Shown: positions 6,993 to 16,025, numbered from the stretch's first letter. The stretch: 25,919 bases of DNA from an uncultured Bacteroides sp. (GCA_900542985.1 UQPQ01000044.1:1-25919), one strand, 5' to 3'. Notes: generated from the sequence alone by a model not told the origin. Translations and numbers: made by a program.

Positions 6993-8750
6993 TTATTCTT
7001 TGATGTCAATAACCAAATTCAATTCGTCAAGCTGCTTCTGATCGAGGTATCCAGGAGCATCGAGCATCACATCGCGACCGGAATTGTTCTTCGGGAATGC
7101 GATACAGTCGCGGATAGAATCCAAGCCAGCAAACAGAGATACCCAACGGTCGAGACCATAAGCCAGACCACCGTGAGGAGGAGCACCGAACTTGAAGGCA
7201 TTCATCAGGAAGCCGAACTGTTCTTGTGCCTTTTCCGGAGTGAAACCAAGGATTTCGAACATCTTAGCCTGCAACTGTGAGTCGTGGATACGGATAGAAC
7301 CACCTCCTACTTCTACACCGTTGATGACCATATCGTATGCATCGGCACGTACGGCTGCCGGATTAGTGTCGAGAAGTGCAATGTCTTCGTCTTTGGGGTG
7401 AGTGAACGGATGGTGCATTGCCATCAGACGGCCTTCTTCTTCACTCCATTCGAACATCGGGAAGTCGATTACCCAAAGACAAGCGAACTTGTTCTTATCG
7501 CGCAAGCCAAGCTGGTTACCCATTTCAAGACGCAACTCGCAAAGCTGTTTACGGGTTTTCATTGCATCATCTCCACTCAAAATAAGGATAAGGTCGCCTG
7601 GTTTTGCACCAAAGGCCTCTTTCATCTGCTGGAGAACTTCCTGTGTATAGAATTTATCTACGCTTGATTTTACATTGCCGTCTGCTTCTACACGGGCGTA
7701 AACCATACCTTTTGCTCCAATCTGAGGACGTTTTACAAACTCTGTGAGCTGGTCGAGCTGCTTACGAGTGTAGGTAGCTGCTCCTTCTGCACAGATACCG
7801 CCAATGTAGGCTGCATTATCGAATACAGAGAAGCCGTGACCTTTCATAATGTCCATCAGTTCTACGAACTTCATGCCGAAACGCAAATCGGGTTTGTCGC
7901 TACCATAGTATTTCATGGCATCGGCCCATGGCATACGGATGAAAGGTTCGGTGAGTTCTACACCACGCAGTTCTTTGAAGAGGTGTTTAGCCATTCCTTC
8001 AAAAGTCTGGATGATGTCTTCCTGTTCTACGAAACTCATTTCACAGTCAATCTGTGTAAATTCCGGCTGACGGTCTGCACGAAGGTCTTCATCGCGGAAG
8101 CATTTCACAATCTGGAAGTAACGGTCGAAACCGGATACCATAAGCAACTGTTTCAATGTCTGCGGAGACTGTGGAAGTGCATAGAACTGTCCCGGATTCA
8201 TACGTGAAGGTACTACAAAGTCGCGTGCACCTTCGGGGGTAGAACCGATAAGCATCGGAGTTTCTACTTCAAGGAAGCCTTTGCTGTCGAGATAACGGCG
8301 TACTTCCATAGTCATGCGGTGACGGAGTTCAAGATTCTTGCGTACAGCATTACGACGCAAGTCAAGGTAGCGGTACTTCATACGGAGATCATCACCACCG
8401 TCTGTATTGTCTTCGATAGTAAACGGAGGGGTCTGTGCCGCATTAAGCACAACAAGTTCTGCTACGATGATTTCGATTTCACCGGTAGGAATGTTATTGT
8501 TTTTGCTGGAACGTTCGTTTACTGTACCAGTAGCCTGAATGACGTATTCACGTCCTAAATGATTGGCACGCTCGCAAAGTTCAGCATTTATTTCTGTATT
8601 AAATACCAACTGAGTGATACCATAACGGTCGCGGAGATCGACAAAGGTCATTCCGCCCATCTTACGTACACGCTGTACCCATCCGGCCAGTGTGACGCTT
8701 TTGCCTGCATCGGCGAGTCGCAACTCACCGCAAGTATGACTTCTGAACAT
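6993..8750 (-). CDS. aspS: Aspartate--tRNA ligase
   Basis: A 585-residue class IIb aminoacyl-tRNA synthetase that charges tRNA-Asp. It has an N-terminal OB-fold anticodon-binding domain (about 1-105), class II motif 2 [18 protein letters not shown] (218-235), a bacterial insertion domain, and motif 3 GLAYGLDR (about 528-535). In the OB fold, residue 31 is Met rather than the His that marks many non-discriminating enzymes, which hints at a tRNA-Asp-specific type (inference). The frame extends to a TTG at 8810, but that TTG lies in the -33 box of a good promoter, and [10 protein letters not shown] at 8750 is the standard bacterial N-terminus. gtrA follows 63 nt downstream. Confidence 0.97.
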   Translation of the reverse strand: MFRSHTCGELRLADAGKSVTLAGWVQRVRKMGGMTFVDLRDRYGITQLVFNTEINAELCERANHLGREYVIQATGTVNERSSKNNNIPTGEIEIIVAELVVLNAAQTPPFTIEDNTDGGDDLRMKYRYLDLRRNAVRKNLELRHRMTMEVRRYLDSKGFLEVETPMLIGSTPEGARDFVVPSRMNPGQFYALPQSPQTLKQLLMVSGFDRYFQIVKCFRDEDLRADRQPEFTQIDCEMSFVEQEDIIQTFEGMAKHLFKELRGVELTEPFIRMPWADAMKYYGSDKPDLRFGMKFVELMDIMKGHGFSVFDNAAYIGGICAEGAATYTRKQLDQLTEFVKRPQIGAKGMVYARVEADGNVKSSVDKFYTQEVLQQMKEAFGAKPGDLILILSGDDAMKTRKQLCELRLEMGNQLGLRDKNKFACLWVIDFPMFEWSEEEGRLMAMHHPFTHPKDEDIALLDTNPAAVRADAYDMVINGVEVGGGSIRIHDSQLQAKMFEILGFTPEKAQEQFGFLMNAFKFGAPPHGGLAYGLDRWVSLFAGLDSIRDCIAFPKNNSGRDVMLDAPGYLDQKQLDELNLVIDIKE

Positions 8751-8779
8751 AAGTTTACTGTTTTTATCTTTAAGTGGCA

Positions 8780-8811
8780 CAAAGTTAGCACTTGTTTTTG
8801 ACTTATACAAT
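8780..8811 (-). promoter_or_regulatory. Promoter of aspS
   Basis: On the minus strand: ATTG at 8811-8808 (-33, one mismatch), 20 nt spacer, TAACTTTG at 8787-8780 (perfect -7). The promoter overlaps the last codons of the upstream L,D-transpeptidase gene and gives a leader of about 25 nt to the aspS ATG. Confidence 0.7.
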
Positions 8812-9486
8812 AGAATGGAGAATAGAACTTTGTGTCAGGTAATCGGGCTGGTCGGCATAAATATAGATAACACTCCCTCCTTTAATGGCATCGATAATAG
8901 GACGGGAAAGTTTCTGCGGGAGAGCCGGACAACCTAAACTTCTTCCCAAACGTCCGCTGGAAGGAATAACCGACGGATCGGCATAGGAAGCTCCATGTAT
9001 CACTATGGCACGCTCACGGGCACGGTCGTTTATACCTTTTTCCAGCCCTTCGAGTATGAGGGAATAACCGTTACGTCCCTGATAAGTGCTTTCGGTAAGG
9101 TAAAAGCCTAAAGAGCTTTTATAAGAACCCTCTTTATTGGAGAAAGAAGTGGCATAATTGCCTCCGCTGTTTCTGCCATGTGCTACTACTGACGAGAACA
9201 GAAGTTTGCGCTGACGCATATCGAATACAAACAGACGCTTCTCCGTGGAGGGTTTGGAAAAATCGATAAGCGTAAGAATATCGCGTTTACGTTGCTCTAT
9301 CTTATTGTATCCGGCTACAGCCTGACGGAAAGCTACGGGGTTGACCACTCCATCAAGTTGCATGACTTCGTACAACTCTTCACATTCGTCTACCTTGGCC
9401 ATTTCATTCACAGGAGAAGAACTTCCTGCTCTGAAGGCTGCAAAAGGAATACACCATAAAATAACTGAAAATATAATTCGCCGCAT
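8803..9486 (-). CDS. Murein L,D-transpeptidase catalytic domain protein (YkuD_2-like)
   Basis: A 227-residue exported protein with an N-terminal signal peptide ([18 protein letters not shown]). The catalytic part has VIHGASYAD (His164) and [14 protein letters not shown] with the nucleophile Cys186, matching the YkuD_2/murein L,D-transpeptidase catalytic family rather than classical YkuD. Such enzymes form 3-3 crosslinks in peptidoglycan or attach proteins to it by a thioester intermediate; the activity of the YkuD_2 group is less well defined. The gene lies head-to-tail with a second, different L,D-transpeptidase gene 72 nt upstream but has its own -7 box. Its last bases overlap the -33 region of the aspS promoter. 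Confidence 0.9.
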   Translation of the reverse strand: MRRIIFSVILWCIPFAAFRAGSSSPVNEMAKVDECEELYEVMQLDGVVNPVAFRQAVAGYNKIEQRKRDILTLIDFSKPSTEKRLFVFDMRQRKLLFSSVVAHGRNSGGNYATSFSNKEGSYKSSLGFYLTESTYQGRNGYSLILEGLEKGINDRARERAIVIHGASYADPSVIPSSGRLGRSLGCPALPQKLSRPIIDAIKGGSVIYIYADQPDYLTQSSILHSIV

Positions 9487-9509
9487 GATGTCTATTTACA
9501 ATTTAGCGG

Positions 9510-9517
9510 CAAAGATA
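9510..9517 (-). promoter_or_regulatory. -7 promoter box upstream of the YkuD_2-like gene
   Basis: The minus strand reads TATCTTTG followed by CCGC, a perfect TAnnTTTG box 23 nt before the ATG at 9486. No convincing -33 TTTG lies 19-21 nt further upstream, so an independent promoter is likely but not certain. Confidence 0.5.
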
Positions 9518-9558
9518 CTGCTTTTCAGTCGAATAGAAAGAATCAGGATTGTTAAATA

Positions 9559-10590
9559 TTATTCGATAACCACTACTAACGTAGCCTCAACAGGTGCCCA
9601 ATCGTAAATAAACTTGGCGTGAGAAGTGGCATTGCGCACACACATATGCGAACGAGGAATTGTGCCTAATGACCAACTGTATTCTATCATGGAAGTACGA
9701 GGAGCATTAACCGGCACTCCGTGAATGTAGGCTCCGTTTGTAAAACGACTGGCATAAGGAGCATACCCTCCTACTGCAGACGAACCGTCTTTCAGAAAAA
9801 CCATTCGTTCTTTTTTCTGTTGGAGAAGAAACATGCCTAAAGGAGTTTCCTGTGCATAAGGAGGACGATGAAGACCGGTAGTAGCCGGATTCATACTTCG
9901 TACTTTCCAGTGACCGCGGGATTCACGTTCCAAAGAAACAATATTCTGATCTCTACGGTCGACAAAAACAAGATGAAGGAAATGAGTAGGATACTTCAAA
10001 CGTTTGATATAACGGCGTGGAACAAGCCACTCACCTTCGATGGTGATAGGAGCTACCCGATAAAAGACAGAATCTTCTCCGAGAATATTTACTATACTAC
10101 CGTCGCGGCCATAACGCACAGGAGTTTCCTCATCGGAAGGATGATACAAAGGAACCGACTGATATCTTTCTACGCCAAGAGTATCTGCCACACGTCCATA
10201 CACATTTCGTACAAACTGTTTTACTAAAGGAGCTTCGCTATTCAGATTTTTATAGTTTTTAAAAACACCTAATTGCAAACTGTCGGCAAGAAGATTTTCT
10301 ACAAAGGCTATACACTTACGGATGGTCTCCCATTTAAAACTACGCACCGTATCTTTATAAGAGTAGGTATCTTTTAATGTATAACGGTCGTACAGCAATT
10401 CTTTAGTAATCTGTATATCGGATGCCAACAGGGGACGTGCTTTAGGAGGAAAAATTAAAAGAGGAGTATCAACACGGGCTGTATCCGGCCAGTCCAACAA
10501 TGAATATTTATTTGCCTGACCATGTTCGCAGCCTAAAAAGAAAGAACAGGCTACCAAAAACATGAAGATAATATGAAATATGCTTTTCAT
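9559..10590 (-). CDS. L,D-transpeptidase (YkuD family) lipoprotein
   Basis: A 343-residue protein with a lipoprotein signal (FFLGC, lipid-accepting Cys21). The C-terminal YkuD domain (about 205-343) contains GAYIHGVP (His290) and SHMCVRN with catalytic Cys317; the canonical SHGC has Met in place of Gly here. The N-terminal 180 residues are helical and resemble the region preceding YkuD in YcbB-like proteins, without a visible peptidoglycan-binding repeat. YkuD enzymes crosslink meso-diaminopimelate residues (3-3 bonds) or tether proteins. It precedes a second L,D-transpeptidase-type gene in the same orientation. The family is confident; whether it crosslinks murein or attaches a protein is unknown. 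Confidence 0.88.
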   Translation of the reverse strand: MKSIFHIIFMFLVACSFFLGCEHGQANKYSLLDWPDTARVDTPLLIFPPKARPLLASDIQITKELLYDRYTLKDTYSYKDTVRSFKWETIRKCIAFVENLLADSLQLGVFKNYKNLNSEAPLVKQFVRNVYGRVADTLGVERYQSVPLYHPSDEETPVRYGRDGSIVNILGEDSVFYRVAPITIEGEWLVPRRYIKRLKYPTHFLHLVFVDRRDQNIVSLERESRGHWKVRSMNPATTGLHRPPYAQETPLGMFLLQQKKERMVFLKDGSSAVGGYAPYASRFTNGAYIHGVPVNAPRTSMIEYSWSLGTIPRSHMCVRNATSHAKFIYDWAPVEATLVVVIE

Positions 10591-10609
10591 AAGAATATTC
10601 CTTGTGATT

Positions 10610-10641
10610 CAAAGTTAACAAAATATATTTATAAAAACAAT
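10610..10641 (-). promoter_or_regulatory. Promoter of the L,D-transpeptidase lipoprotein gene
   Basis: Minus strand: ATTG at 10641-10638, 20 nt spacer, TAACTTTG at 10617-10610 (perfect -7), about 20 nt ahead of the ATG. The box sequences and spacing equal those of the aspS promoter. The region between here and the terminator at 10756 is very AT-rich and shows nothing else. Confidence 0.65.
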
Positions 10642-10755
10642 CTTTTATTTAACAAACAAACTGAAAGACAAATAGTTTATCAGAAGAGAGTGTTTTTCTA
10701 TGAAAATAATATCAGGTACAAAATAATAAACTTCTATTTACAGGTTACTATAAAA

Positions 10756-10795
10756 AGAGCACGGAAGCTCTGCTTCTGCAAAACTTCCGTGCTCT
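10756..10795 (-). terminator. Rho-independent terminator of the porin gene
   Basis: A perfect 12 bp inverted repeat (arms 10756-10767 and 10784-10795, core GAGCACGGAAG) with a 16 nt loop. On the minus strand it is followed by TTTT, and it starts 15 nt past the porin stop. Confidence 0.85.
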
Positions 10796-10809
10796 CCTGC
10801 TTATAACGC

Positions 10810-11838
10810 TTAGAAACGAACCATCATTTCTATTACGAACTTATCTTGCTCTGATGGTTTGGCCAATGATAAGTCTTTATAAAAATATTTTTCGTAGTTT
10901 ACTCTTAAGTCGGCTTGAAACGGTTTTCCAAGACTGAAAGTGAGACCGCCGGTAATACGCTTACGTTCATGATCATCAATCACCAACTGTCCATTTTCAT
11001 CGGGTACTCCTTCACTATTATTTCCCATATAATCGAAACGGGCCAAAATGGACATTTTCTTGAACAGCATTTTCTGATTACGGAAGAACCAATCGTAATT
11101 GACAAATGCATCGACAGCCCATACATCATCAAAATCAACATGAGCATATCGCTTGTACATAGCTTCTACTTCGAAATGCCAGTTATTCCATTCGTAGTAA
11201 GTACCTACATCGTACATGTAAATATTGGTATCTGCAGGACGAATACGCTGAGTACTCAAGGTAAGATTATATCCTTTGAACGGAAACATTTGTATTTTTC
11301 CAGAGTAACACAATACCTTATGCCAGCCTTTTTGCTCGGTAAGTCCGGAGCCACTGAACAATCCGGCTTCTATATCAAAAGGAAATCCCTCTTTTTGTTT
11401 ATACTTCACAGTAGCACCCGCATCACGTAAACTACCCATCTGTTTGGCAATAAAAGAGCGGTTAGCAAAATACTGCTGATGAGGAGAACGATGTGCATCG
11501 ATAGTAAAAGGCACACGCTTCTGTCCGATTGTAACTTCCCAGTTTTGAAAAGGAGTGACGCATACATAGGCGTCCAGCATCTTCATTTCTCCCTCATCGC
11601 ACAAATCAATTTCTGCCTTGTAACGGACTTTAGGGTGAACGTTTCCAGAAAAACTGATACGGGCATTTCGTACCTGAAAGCGCTGTTCGTCATTAGTAGT
11701 CTGATACTCGTATTTACCACGGATAGTACCATGAACCTCCGGCAAATAATCTTTCAAGTCGATGGTCTGTGCAGTTGCTGTGAATGAAGAAACTGCCATC
11801 AGCAATGTGCTTGTACACGCTAAAAGTTGCTTTCTCAT
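10810..11838 (-). CDS. Phosphate-selective porin family (OprO/OprP-like) outer-membrane protein
   Basis: A 342-residue protein with a classic signal peptide (MRKQLLACTSTLLMAVSSFTATAQ) and a beta-barrel pattern: alternating aromatic strands and a C-terminal FVIEMMVRF ending in Phe, as expected for BAM-dependent barrels. FQVRNARISFSGNVHPKVRYKAEIDL and WEVTIGQKRVPF match the OprO/OprP (polyphosphate/phosphate-selective) porin family, though Bacteroidota members need not transport phosphate. The open frame extends eight codons upstream to a TTG at 11862, but this lies in the -7 box, so ATG 11838 is used. It is a single-gene unit, with a promoter at 11860 and a terminator right after the stop. Confidence 0.87.
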   Translation of the reverse strand: MRKQLLACTSTLLMAVSSFTATAQTIDLKDYLPEVHGTIRGKYEYQTTNDEQRFQVRNARISFSGNVHPKVRYKAEIDLCDEGEMKMLDAYVCVTPFQNWEVTIGQKRVPFTIDAHRSPHQQYFANRSFIAKQMGSLRDAGATVKYKQKEGFPFDIEAGLFSGSGLTEQKGWHKVLCYSGKIQMFPFKGYNLTLSTQRIRPADTNIYMYDVGTYYEWNNWHFEVEAMYKRYAHVDFDDVWAVDAFVNYDWFFRNQKMLFKKMSILARFDYMGNNSEGVPDENGQLVIDDHERKRITGGLTFSLGKPFQADLRVNYEKYFYKDLSLAKPSEQDKFVIEMMVRF

Positions 11839-11859
11839 GAAGTATTTTCTTTTTGGCCA

Positions 11860-11867
11860 CAAAAGTA
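11860..11867 (-). promoter_or_regulatory. -7 promoter box of the porin gene
   Basis: Minus strand TACTTTTG, a perfect TAnnTTTG, 21 nt before the ATG at 11838. A TTTG occurs upstream (11896-11893) but at 25 nt spacing, longer than usual. Confidence 0.55.
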
Positions 11868-11900
11868 TGGGAGGTATATAAACAGATTATGTCAAATGTA

Positions 11901-12518
11901 TTACAAAGATGTTACATCATCAGATATACGTGCTGTCTCCACCTTTTCCAGCCGCATACGTAACCGGGGCATCTGCGACTTACGAATACGGAGAGTCATC
12001 ACACAATCCATGTCGTATGACTGATTGAGAATCTCAGGAGATTCTTCTTTGACAATACGCATAATATCGTTCATAAAAGGATATTCAAATACTACCGTCA
12101 CTTGCTCATCCACTGTTTTCTCAATAATCTGTGCTTCGGACAAAGCTTGTGCTGCCGCAGTCTTATAAGCGACTATGAGACCACTGGTGCCCAATTTAAT
12201 GCCCCCGAAATACCGGACAACAATTACCAGGATATCTGTAAGTTCATTAGAATTGATTTGTCCCAATATCGGTTTTCCTGCCGTACCGGAAGGTTCGCCA
12301 TTATCATTGGCACGAAACTCCTTACGTTCAGCCCCCAACATATAAGCATAACATACATGGCGAGCATCGTAATACTTTTTCTGATATTCATCCAAATAGG
12401 CTTTGATTTCTGCAAGCGTACGTACAGGCAAAGCAATAGCAATAAATTTACTCCGTTTCTCTGTATAAACAGATTCTGCCGGAGCTGCTATGGTTTTATA
12501 AGTATCTTCTGTCATCAT
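11901..12518 (-). CDS. yigZ: YigZ/IMPACT family protein (UPF0029)
   Basis: About 205 residues. The N-terminal IMPACT domain shows KRSKFIAIALPV, DARHVCYAYMLG, NDNGEPSGTAGKPIL and IVVRYFGGIKLGTSGLIVAY, the hallmarks of the YigZ family; a short C-terminal domain follows. Eukaryotic IMPACT modulates the Gcn2 stress kinase; bacterial YigZ has an RNA-binding-like fold and no settled function. The frame continues to 12551, but the -7 promoter box TACCTTTG lies at 12531-12524, so translation must begin at the tandem ATGATG at 12518/12515, only five bases after the box. The next in-frame Met is well inside the domain. The mRNA may therefore be leaderless or nearly so. Confidence 0.92.
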   Translation of the reverse strand: MMTEDTYKTIAAPAESVYTEKRSKFIAIALPVRTLAEIKAYLDEYQKKYYDARHVCYAYMLGAERKEFRANDNGEPSGTAGKPILGQINSNELTDILVIVVRYFGGIKLGTSGLIVAYKTAAAQALSEAQIIEKTVDEQVTVVFEYPFMNDIMRIVKEESPEILNQSYDMDCVMTLRIRKSQMPRLRMRLEKVETARISDDVTSL

Positions 12519-12523
12519 GAAGA

Positions 12524-12531
12524 CAAAGGTA
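12524..12531 (-). promoter_or_regulatory. -7 promoter box of yigZ, immediately before its start codon
   Basis: Minus strand TACCTTTG (perfect -7 consensus), then TCTTC, then ATGATG. A weak -33 candidate TATG (12554-12551) sits 19 nt upstream. The predicted transcription start coincides with the start codon. Confidence 0.6.
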
Positions 12532-12553
12532 GAAAATCTTATTTTTACCACAT

Positions 12554-12591
12554 AAAAAAGGTCAGGATACTTTCTCTAAAATATCCTGACC
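12554..12591 (-). terminator. Rho-independent terminator of the serC-serA-DUF1015 operon
   Basis: Perfect 10 bp arms (12560-12569 and 12582-12591, GGTCAGGATA and complement) with a 12 nt loop. On the minus strand the hairpin is followed by six T (12559-12554). It lies about 115 nt past the DUF1015 stop and abuts the yigZ promoter. Confidence 0.82.
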
Positions 12592-12706
12592 TCCCCTCCT
12601 TAGGGCTATTTTATGGAAATGATATCATCGTTCATAACACATAAGCCATAGAAATTGAAAACTTTCTATTCTTTCTCCGACGAGAAACAAAAAACAACTT
12701 TCGATA

Positions 12707-13954
12707 TTAGTCTAACTTATGTATCACCAGCCCTGAACGGAGTTTAGGTTCAAACCAAGTAGTTTTAGGCGGCATGATATTACCCGTATCGGCAATATCC
12801 ATCAACTGTTTCATGGAAACCGGATAAAGAGCCAGCGCCATTTTCATTTCACCACTATCTACCCGTTTCTTCAACTCTCCCAATCCACGTATACCTCCTA
12901 CAAAGTCAATCCGTTTATCCGAGCGTAAATCTTTAATGCCCAGAATTTCATCCAAAATAAGATTTGAAGAGATAGTTACGTCCAGTACACCTATCGGATC
13001 ATGATCATTATAAGTACCCGGCTTGGCAGTAAGACTATACCACTTGCCATCCATATATAATGAGAAATTATGTAAGGCAGACGGTCTGTACTCTTGAGTA
13101 CCTTTTTCTTCGACATCAAAATGAATCTTCAAAGCTTCCAGGAACTGAGCCGGAGTCAGCCCATTAAGATCCTTCACCACACGGTTGTAATCGATAATAG
13201 TAAGCTGATTGGCCGGGAAACAAACTGCCATAAAATAATTATATTCTTCATCTCCCCGGTGATTAGGATTCTGACTGGCCTTTTCAGCTCCCACCAAAGC
13301 TGCAGCTGCACTTCGATGATGTCCGTCTGCAATATACAAAGAAGGCATAGAAGCAAACTCCTTTGTAATAGCAGCAATATCCTCATCGCAATCTATCACC
13401 CAAAAAGTATGTCCAAACCCATCATCAGGAGCTACAAAATCGTAAACTGGCTTTTGTGCCGTATATTTTGCAATAATACCTTCCAACACCTTATTATCCG
13501 GATAAGCAAAAAATACAGGTTCAATATTCGCATTATTGATACGCACATGCTTCATGCGATCTTCTTCCTTATCACGACGAGTCAGTTCATGTTTTTTTAT
13601 CACGCCATTCATGTAGTCGGGTACATAAGCTCCTACGACCAATCCATATTGCGTTTTCCCATTCATGGTCTGGGCATAAATGTAATAACATTCTTTCGAA
13701 TCCTGCACCAGCCATCCTTTCTCCTGAAACATACGGAAATTTTCTACAGCCTTATCGTATACGGCAGGATCGTGTTCGTCTGTCCCTTCGGGAAAATCAA
13801 TTTCAGGTTTAATGATATGATAAAGTGACTTTTCGTTCCCTTTTGCTTCTTCACGGGCTTCGGCCGAATTCAACACATCATAAGGCCGGGAAGCAACCTG
13901 CTCCACCCATTCCTGAGGAGGACGAATACCCTTAAAAGGTTTGATTTTAGCCAT
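12707..13954 (-). CDS. DUF1015 family protein of the serine biosynthesis operon
   Basis: A 415-residue cytosolic protein matching DUF1015: N-terminal KPFKGIRPP, the central KKHELTRRDKEEDRMKH stretch (about 120-136) rich in charged residues, the motif IADGHHRSAAAAL with DGHHR at 210-214, and a C-terminal YPVSMKQLMDIADTGNIMPPKTTWFEPK segment. No enzymatic role has been established for the family. It follows serA by 16 nt and shares the serC promoter, so it is probably tied to serine or 3-phosphoglycerate metabolism. The DGHHR motif recalls the DGHHR/GxxR motif of the ParB/sulfiredoxin fold, which includes free-serine kinases; this is a motif-level analogy only. Start ATG 13954 gives the canonical MAKIKPFKGIRPP opening. 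Confidence 0.88.
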   Translation of the reverse strand: MAKIKPFKGIRPPQEWVEQVASRPYDVLNSAEAREEAKGNEKSLYHIIKPEIDFPEGTDEHDPAVYDKAVENFRMFQEKGWLVQDSKECYYIYAQTMNGKTQYGLVVGAYVPDYMNGVIKKHELTRRDKEEDRMKHVRINNANIEPVFFAYPDNKVLEGIIAKYTAQKPVYDFVAPDDGFGHTFWVIDCDEDIAAITKEFASMPSLYIADGHHRSAAAALVGAEKASQNPNHRGDEEYNYFMAVCFPANQLTIIDYNRVVKDLNGLTPAQFLEALKIHFDVEEKGTQEYRPSALHNFSLYMDGKWYSLTAKPGTYNDHDPIGVLDVTISSNLILDEILGIKDLRSDKRIDFVGGIRGLGELKKRVDSGEMKMALALYPVSMKQLMDIADTGNIMPPKTTWFEPKLRSGLVIHKLD

Positions 13955-13970
13955 AGTATTAGATTTTTAG

Positions 13971-14894
13971 TTATTTTTTATTGACACGGAATTTCTCACA
14001 GCCGTTTTGGAAGAAGTCTACAATCTGACGAGCTGCTGCAATACCTGCATTGATATTAGCTTCGGCAGTTTGGGCCCCCATCTTCTTCGGGGTAGAAAAA
14101 TAACGTCCAGGATAATGAGATGCAAACTCTTCATGATGAACAGGCATAATATCGGTCACGTATTTCAGATCCGGACGGTCGTGCATCAAACGCAGCAGAT
14201 CAACCTCATTGATGACTTCCTTACGAGCCGTATTTACCAGCACACCATTCTTCGGCATCCGGTTAACCAAATCGTAGTCTATGGAGTTCTTGGTTTCAGA
14301 AGTAGCCGGAATATGCAATGACACAATTTGACATGTTTCATACAAAGCCTGAACAGAATCCAATGGTATCACACCATCTTTTTCCATCACATCCTTTGGA
14401 CAATAAGCATCGTATGCATATATTTCCATTCCAAAGCCTTTGGCTATACGAGCCACATTCCGACCCACATTCCCGTAAGCATGGATCCCCAACTTCTTCC
14501 CCTTCAACTCTGTACCGGCTTTTCCATCATAGAAATTGCGCACTGCCATCACCATCATACCGAAAGCCAACTCAGCTACAGCATTTGAATTCTGTCCCGG
14601 TGTATTCATCACACAAACTTGATGAGCTGTAGCAGCTTCCAAATCCACATTGTCATAACCGGCACCGGCACGAACTACAATCTTCAACTCTTTGGCAGCA
14701 TCCAATACTTGCTCATCAATTATGTCGCTGCGGATTATGATTGCATCTACATTCTCTACCGCATCAAGTAACTGTTCCTTATCTGTATATTTTTCCAACA
14801 GAGCCAATTCATAGCCTGCCGCTTCCACTTCCTGACGGATACCGTCGACTGCTACCTTAGCAAACGGTTTTTCGGTTGCAATTAAAACTTTCAT
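13971..14894 (-). CDS. serA: 3-phosphoglycerate dehydrogenase, short type with Lys in place of catalytic His
   Basis: A 307-residue D-isomer-specific 2-hydroxyacid dehydrogenase that oxidises 3-phosphoglycerate to 3-phosphohydroxypyruvate, the first step of the phosphorylated serine pathway. Substrate-side motif VVRAGAGYDNVD (73-84), NAD-binding segment GIHAYGNVG (136-144) and the NTARKEVINE motif with catalytic Arg224 are present. Where most relatives have TPHIGAxT, this protein reads STPKKMGAQT, so the catalytic His is replaced by Lys (270 or 271). That pattern matches the described type IIIK enzymes of Bacteroidetes and Entamoeba. It lacks the ACT/ASB regulatory domains of E. coli SerA, so serine feedback by that route is unlikely. 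It lies 11 nt after serC. Confidence 0.95.
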   Translation of the reverse strand: MKVLIATEKPFAKVAVDGIRQEVEAAGYELALLEKYTDKEQLLDAVENVDAIIIRSDIIDEQVLDAAKELKIVVRAGAGYDNVDLEAATAHQVCVMNTPGQNSNAVAELAFGMMVMAVRNFYDGKAGTELKGKKLGIHAYGNVGRNVARIAKGFGMEIYAYDAYCPKDVMEKDGVIPLDSVQALYETCQIVSLHIPATSETKNSIDYDLVNRMPKNGVLVNTARKEVINEVDLLRLMHDRPDLKYVTDIMPVHHEEFASHYPGRYFSTPKKMGAQTAEANINAGIAAARQIVDFFQNGCEKFRVNKK

Positions 14895-14905
14895 AATAGT
14901 AAGAT

Positions 14906-15976
14906 TTAATGTGTTTTTTCAAATTCTTGCATACAGTCTATCAATGCCTGCACACTTTCTACCGGCATTGCATTGTAGCATGATGCACGGAAACCACCGA
15001 CAGAACGATGTCCTTTGATACCCACCATACCACGTTCGGTAGCAAATTTCAAGAAGTCAGCTTCCAGGTCTTTATACTCATCAGCCATTACGAAGCAAAT
15101 ATTCATATATGAACGGTCTTCTTGTACAGTAACCGTACCTCTGAACAGTTTGTTACGGTCTATTTCTGCATACAACATCTCCGCGCGCTGTTTAGCACGA
15201 CGCTGCATTTCTTCAACTCCACCCTGTGCCTTAATCCAACGTAATGTCTGCAAAGCTGCATAAATAGGTACTACCGGAGGAGTATTAAACATAGACCCTT
15301 TGTCTACATGAGTCTGATAATTCAACATCGTAGGAATATGGCGAGAAACCTTACCTAATGCATCATTCTTTACAATTACAAATGTTACACCAGCCGGAGC
15401 CAAATTTTTCTGCGCACCGCCATAGATACAGATGTATTTAGAGACATCAACCGGACGAGAGAAAATATCAGAAGACATATCGGCTACCATTGGAACATCT
15501 ACATCCAAATCGGCATGCAATTCTGTTCCATAAATGGTATTATTGGTTGTGATATGGAAATAGTCTACATCAGCAGGAACTGTATAGTTTTTCGGTATAT
15601 AAGTATAACCTTCAGCTTCGGAAGAGGCAACTTCTACAGTTTCACCAAATCCTTTAGCCTCTTTCAGTGCCTTTTTAGCCCAAGTACCCGTATTCAGATA
15701 AGCAGCTTTCTTTTCCAGGAAGTTATAGGGAACCATACAAAACTCCATACTTGCTCCTCCCCCAAGGAAAAGCACCGAATAGCCGTCTGGTATGTTCAGA
15801 AGTTCTTTGAATAAGGCTACTGCCTCATCTACCACTGGCTGGAAATCTTTAGCACGGTGACTGATTTCCATCAACGAAAGCCCTGAACCGTTGAAATCAA
15901 GAATAGCCTGAGCTGTTTTTTCAATCACCTCGCGCGGCAGAATAGAAGGCCCCGCATTAAAATTATGCTTTTTCAT
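14906..15976 (-). CDS. serC: Phosphoserine aminotransferase
   Basis: A 356-residue PLP enzyme (class V aminotransferase) that converts 3-phosphohydroxypyruvate and glutamate to phosphoserine and 2-oxoglutarate; it may also serve the pyridoxal phosphate pathway. N-terminal [23 protein letters not shown], the [10 protein letters not shown] phosphate-binding stretch and [13 protein letters not shown] with the PLP-binding Lys190 are all present, and the length is normal for the family. It is the first gene of the serC-serA-DUF1015 operon. The phosphatase SerB is not in the window. Confidence 0.97.
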   Translation of the reverse strand: MKKHNFNAGPSILPREVIEKTAQAILDFNGSGLSLMEISHRAKDFQPVVDEAVALFKELLNIPDGYSVLFLGGGASMEFCMVPYNFLEKKAAYLNTGTWAKKALKEAKGFGETVEVASSEAEGYTYIPKNYTVPADVDYFHITTNNTIYGTELHADLDVDVPMVADMSSDIFSRPVDVSKYICIYGGAQKNLAPAGVTFVIVKNDALGKVSRHIPTMLNYQTHVDKGSMFNTPPVVPIYAALQTLRWIKAQGGVEEMQRRAKQRAEMLYAEIDRNKLFRGTVTVQEDRSYMNICFVMADEYKDLEADFLKFATERGMVGIKGHRSVGGFRASCYNAMPVESVQALIDCMQEFEKTH

Positions 15977-16025
15977 TTGGAAGTTTGTTTTGGTTTAACA
16001 ATCTTGTTTTTAATCTCGACATTTG

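Noticed and set aside
10573..10806. 77-codon plus-strand open frame in the gap before the porin gene
   Set aside because: It covers the minus-strand promoter of the L,D-transpeptidase gene and the porin terminator; Lys/Asn/Phe-rich translation from AT-rich DNA.
13094..13828. 244-codon plus-strand open frame inside the DUF1015 gene
   Set aside because: Antisense shadow of a conserved gene, with Ile/Phe/His-rich composition and no recognisable motifs or promoter.
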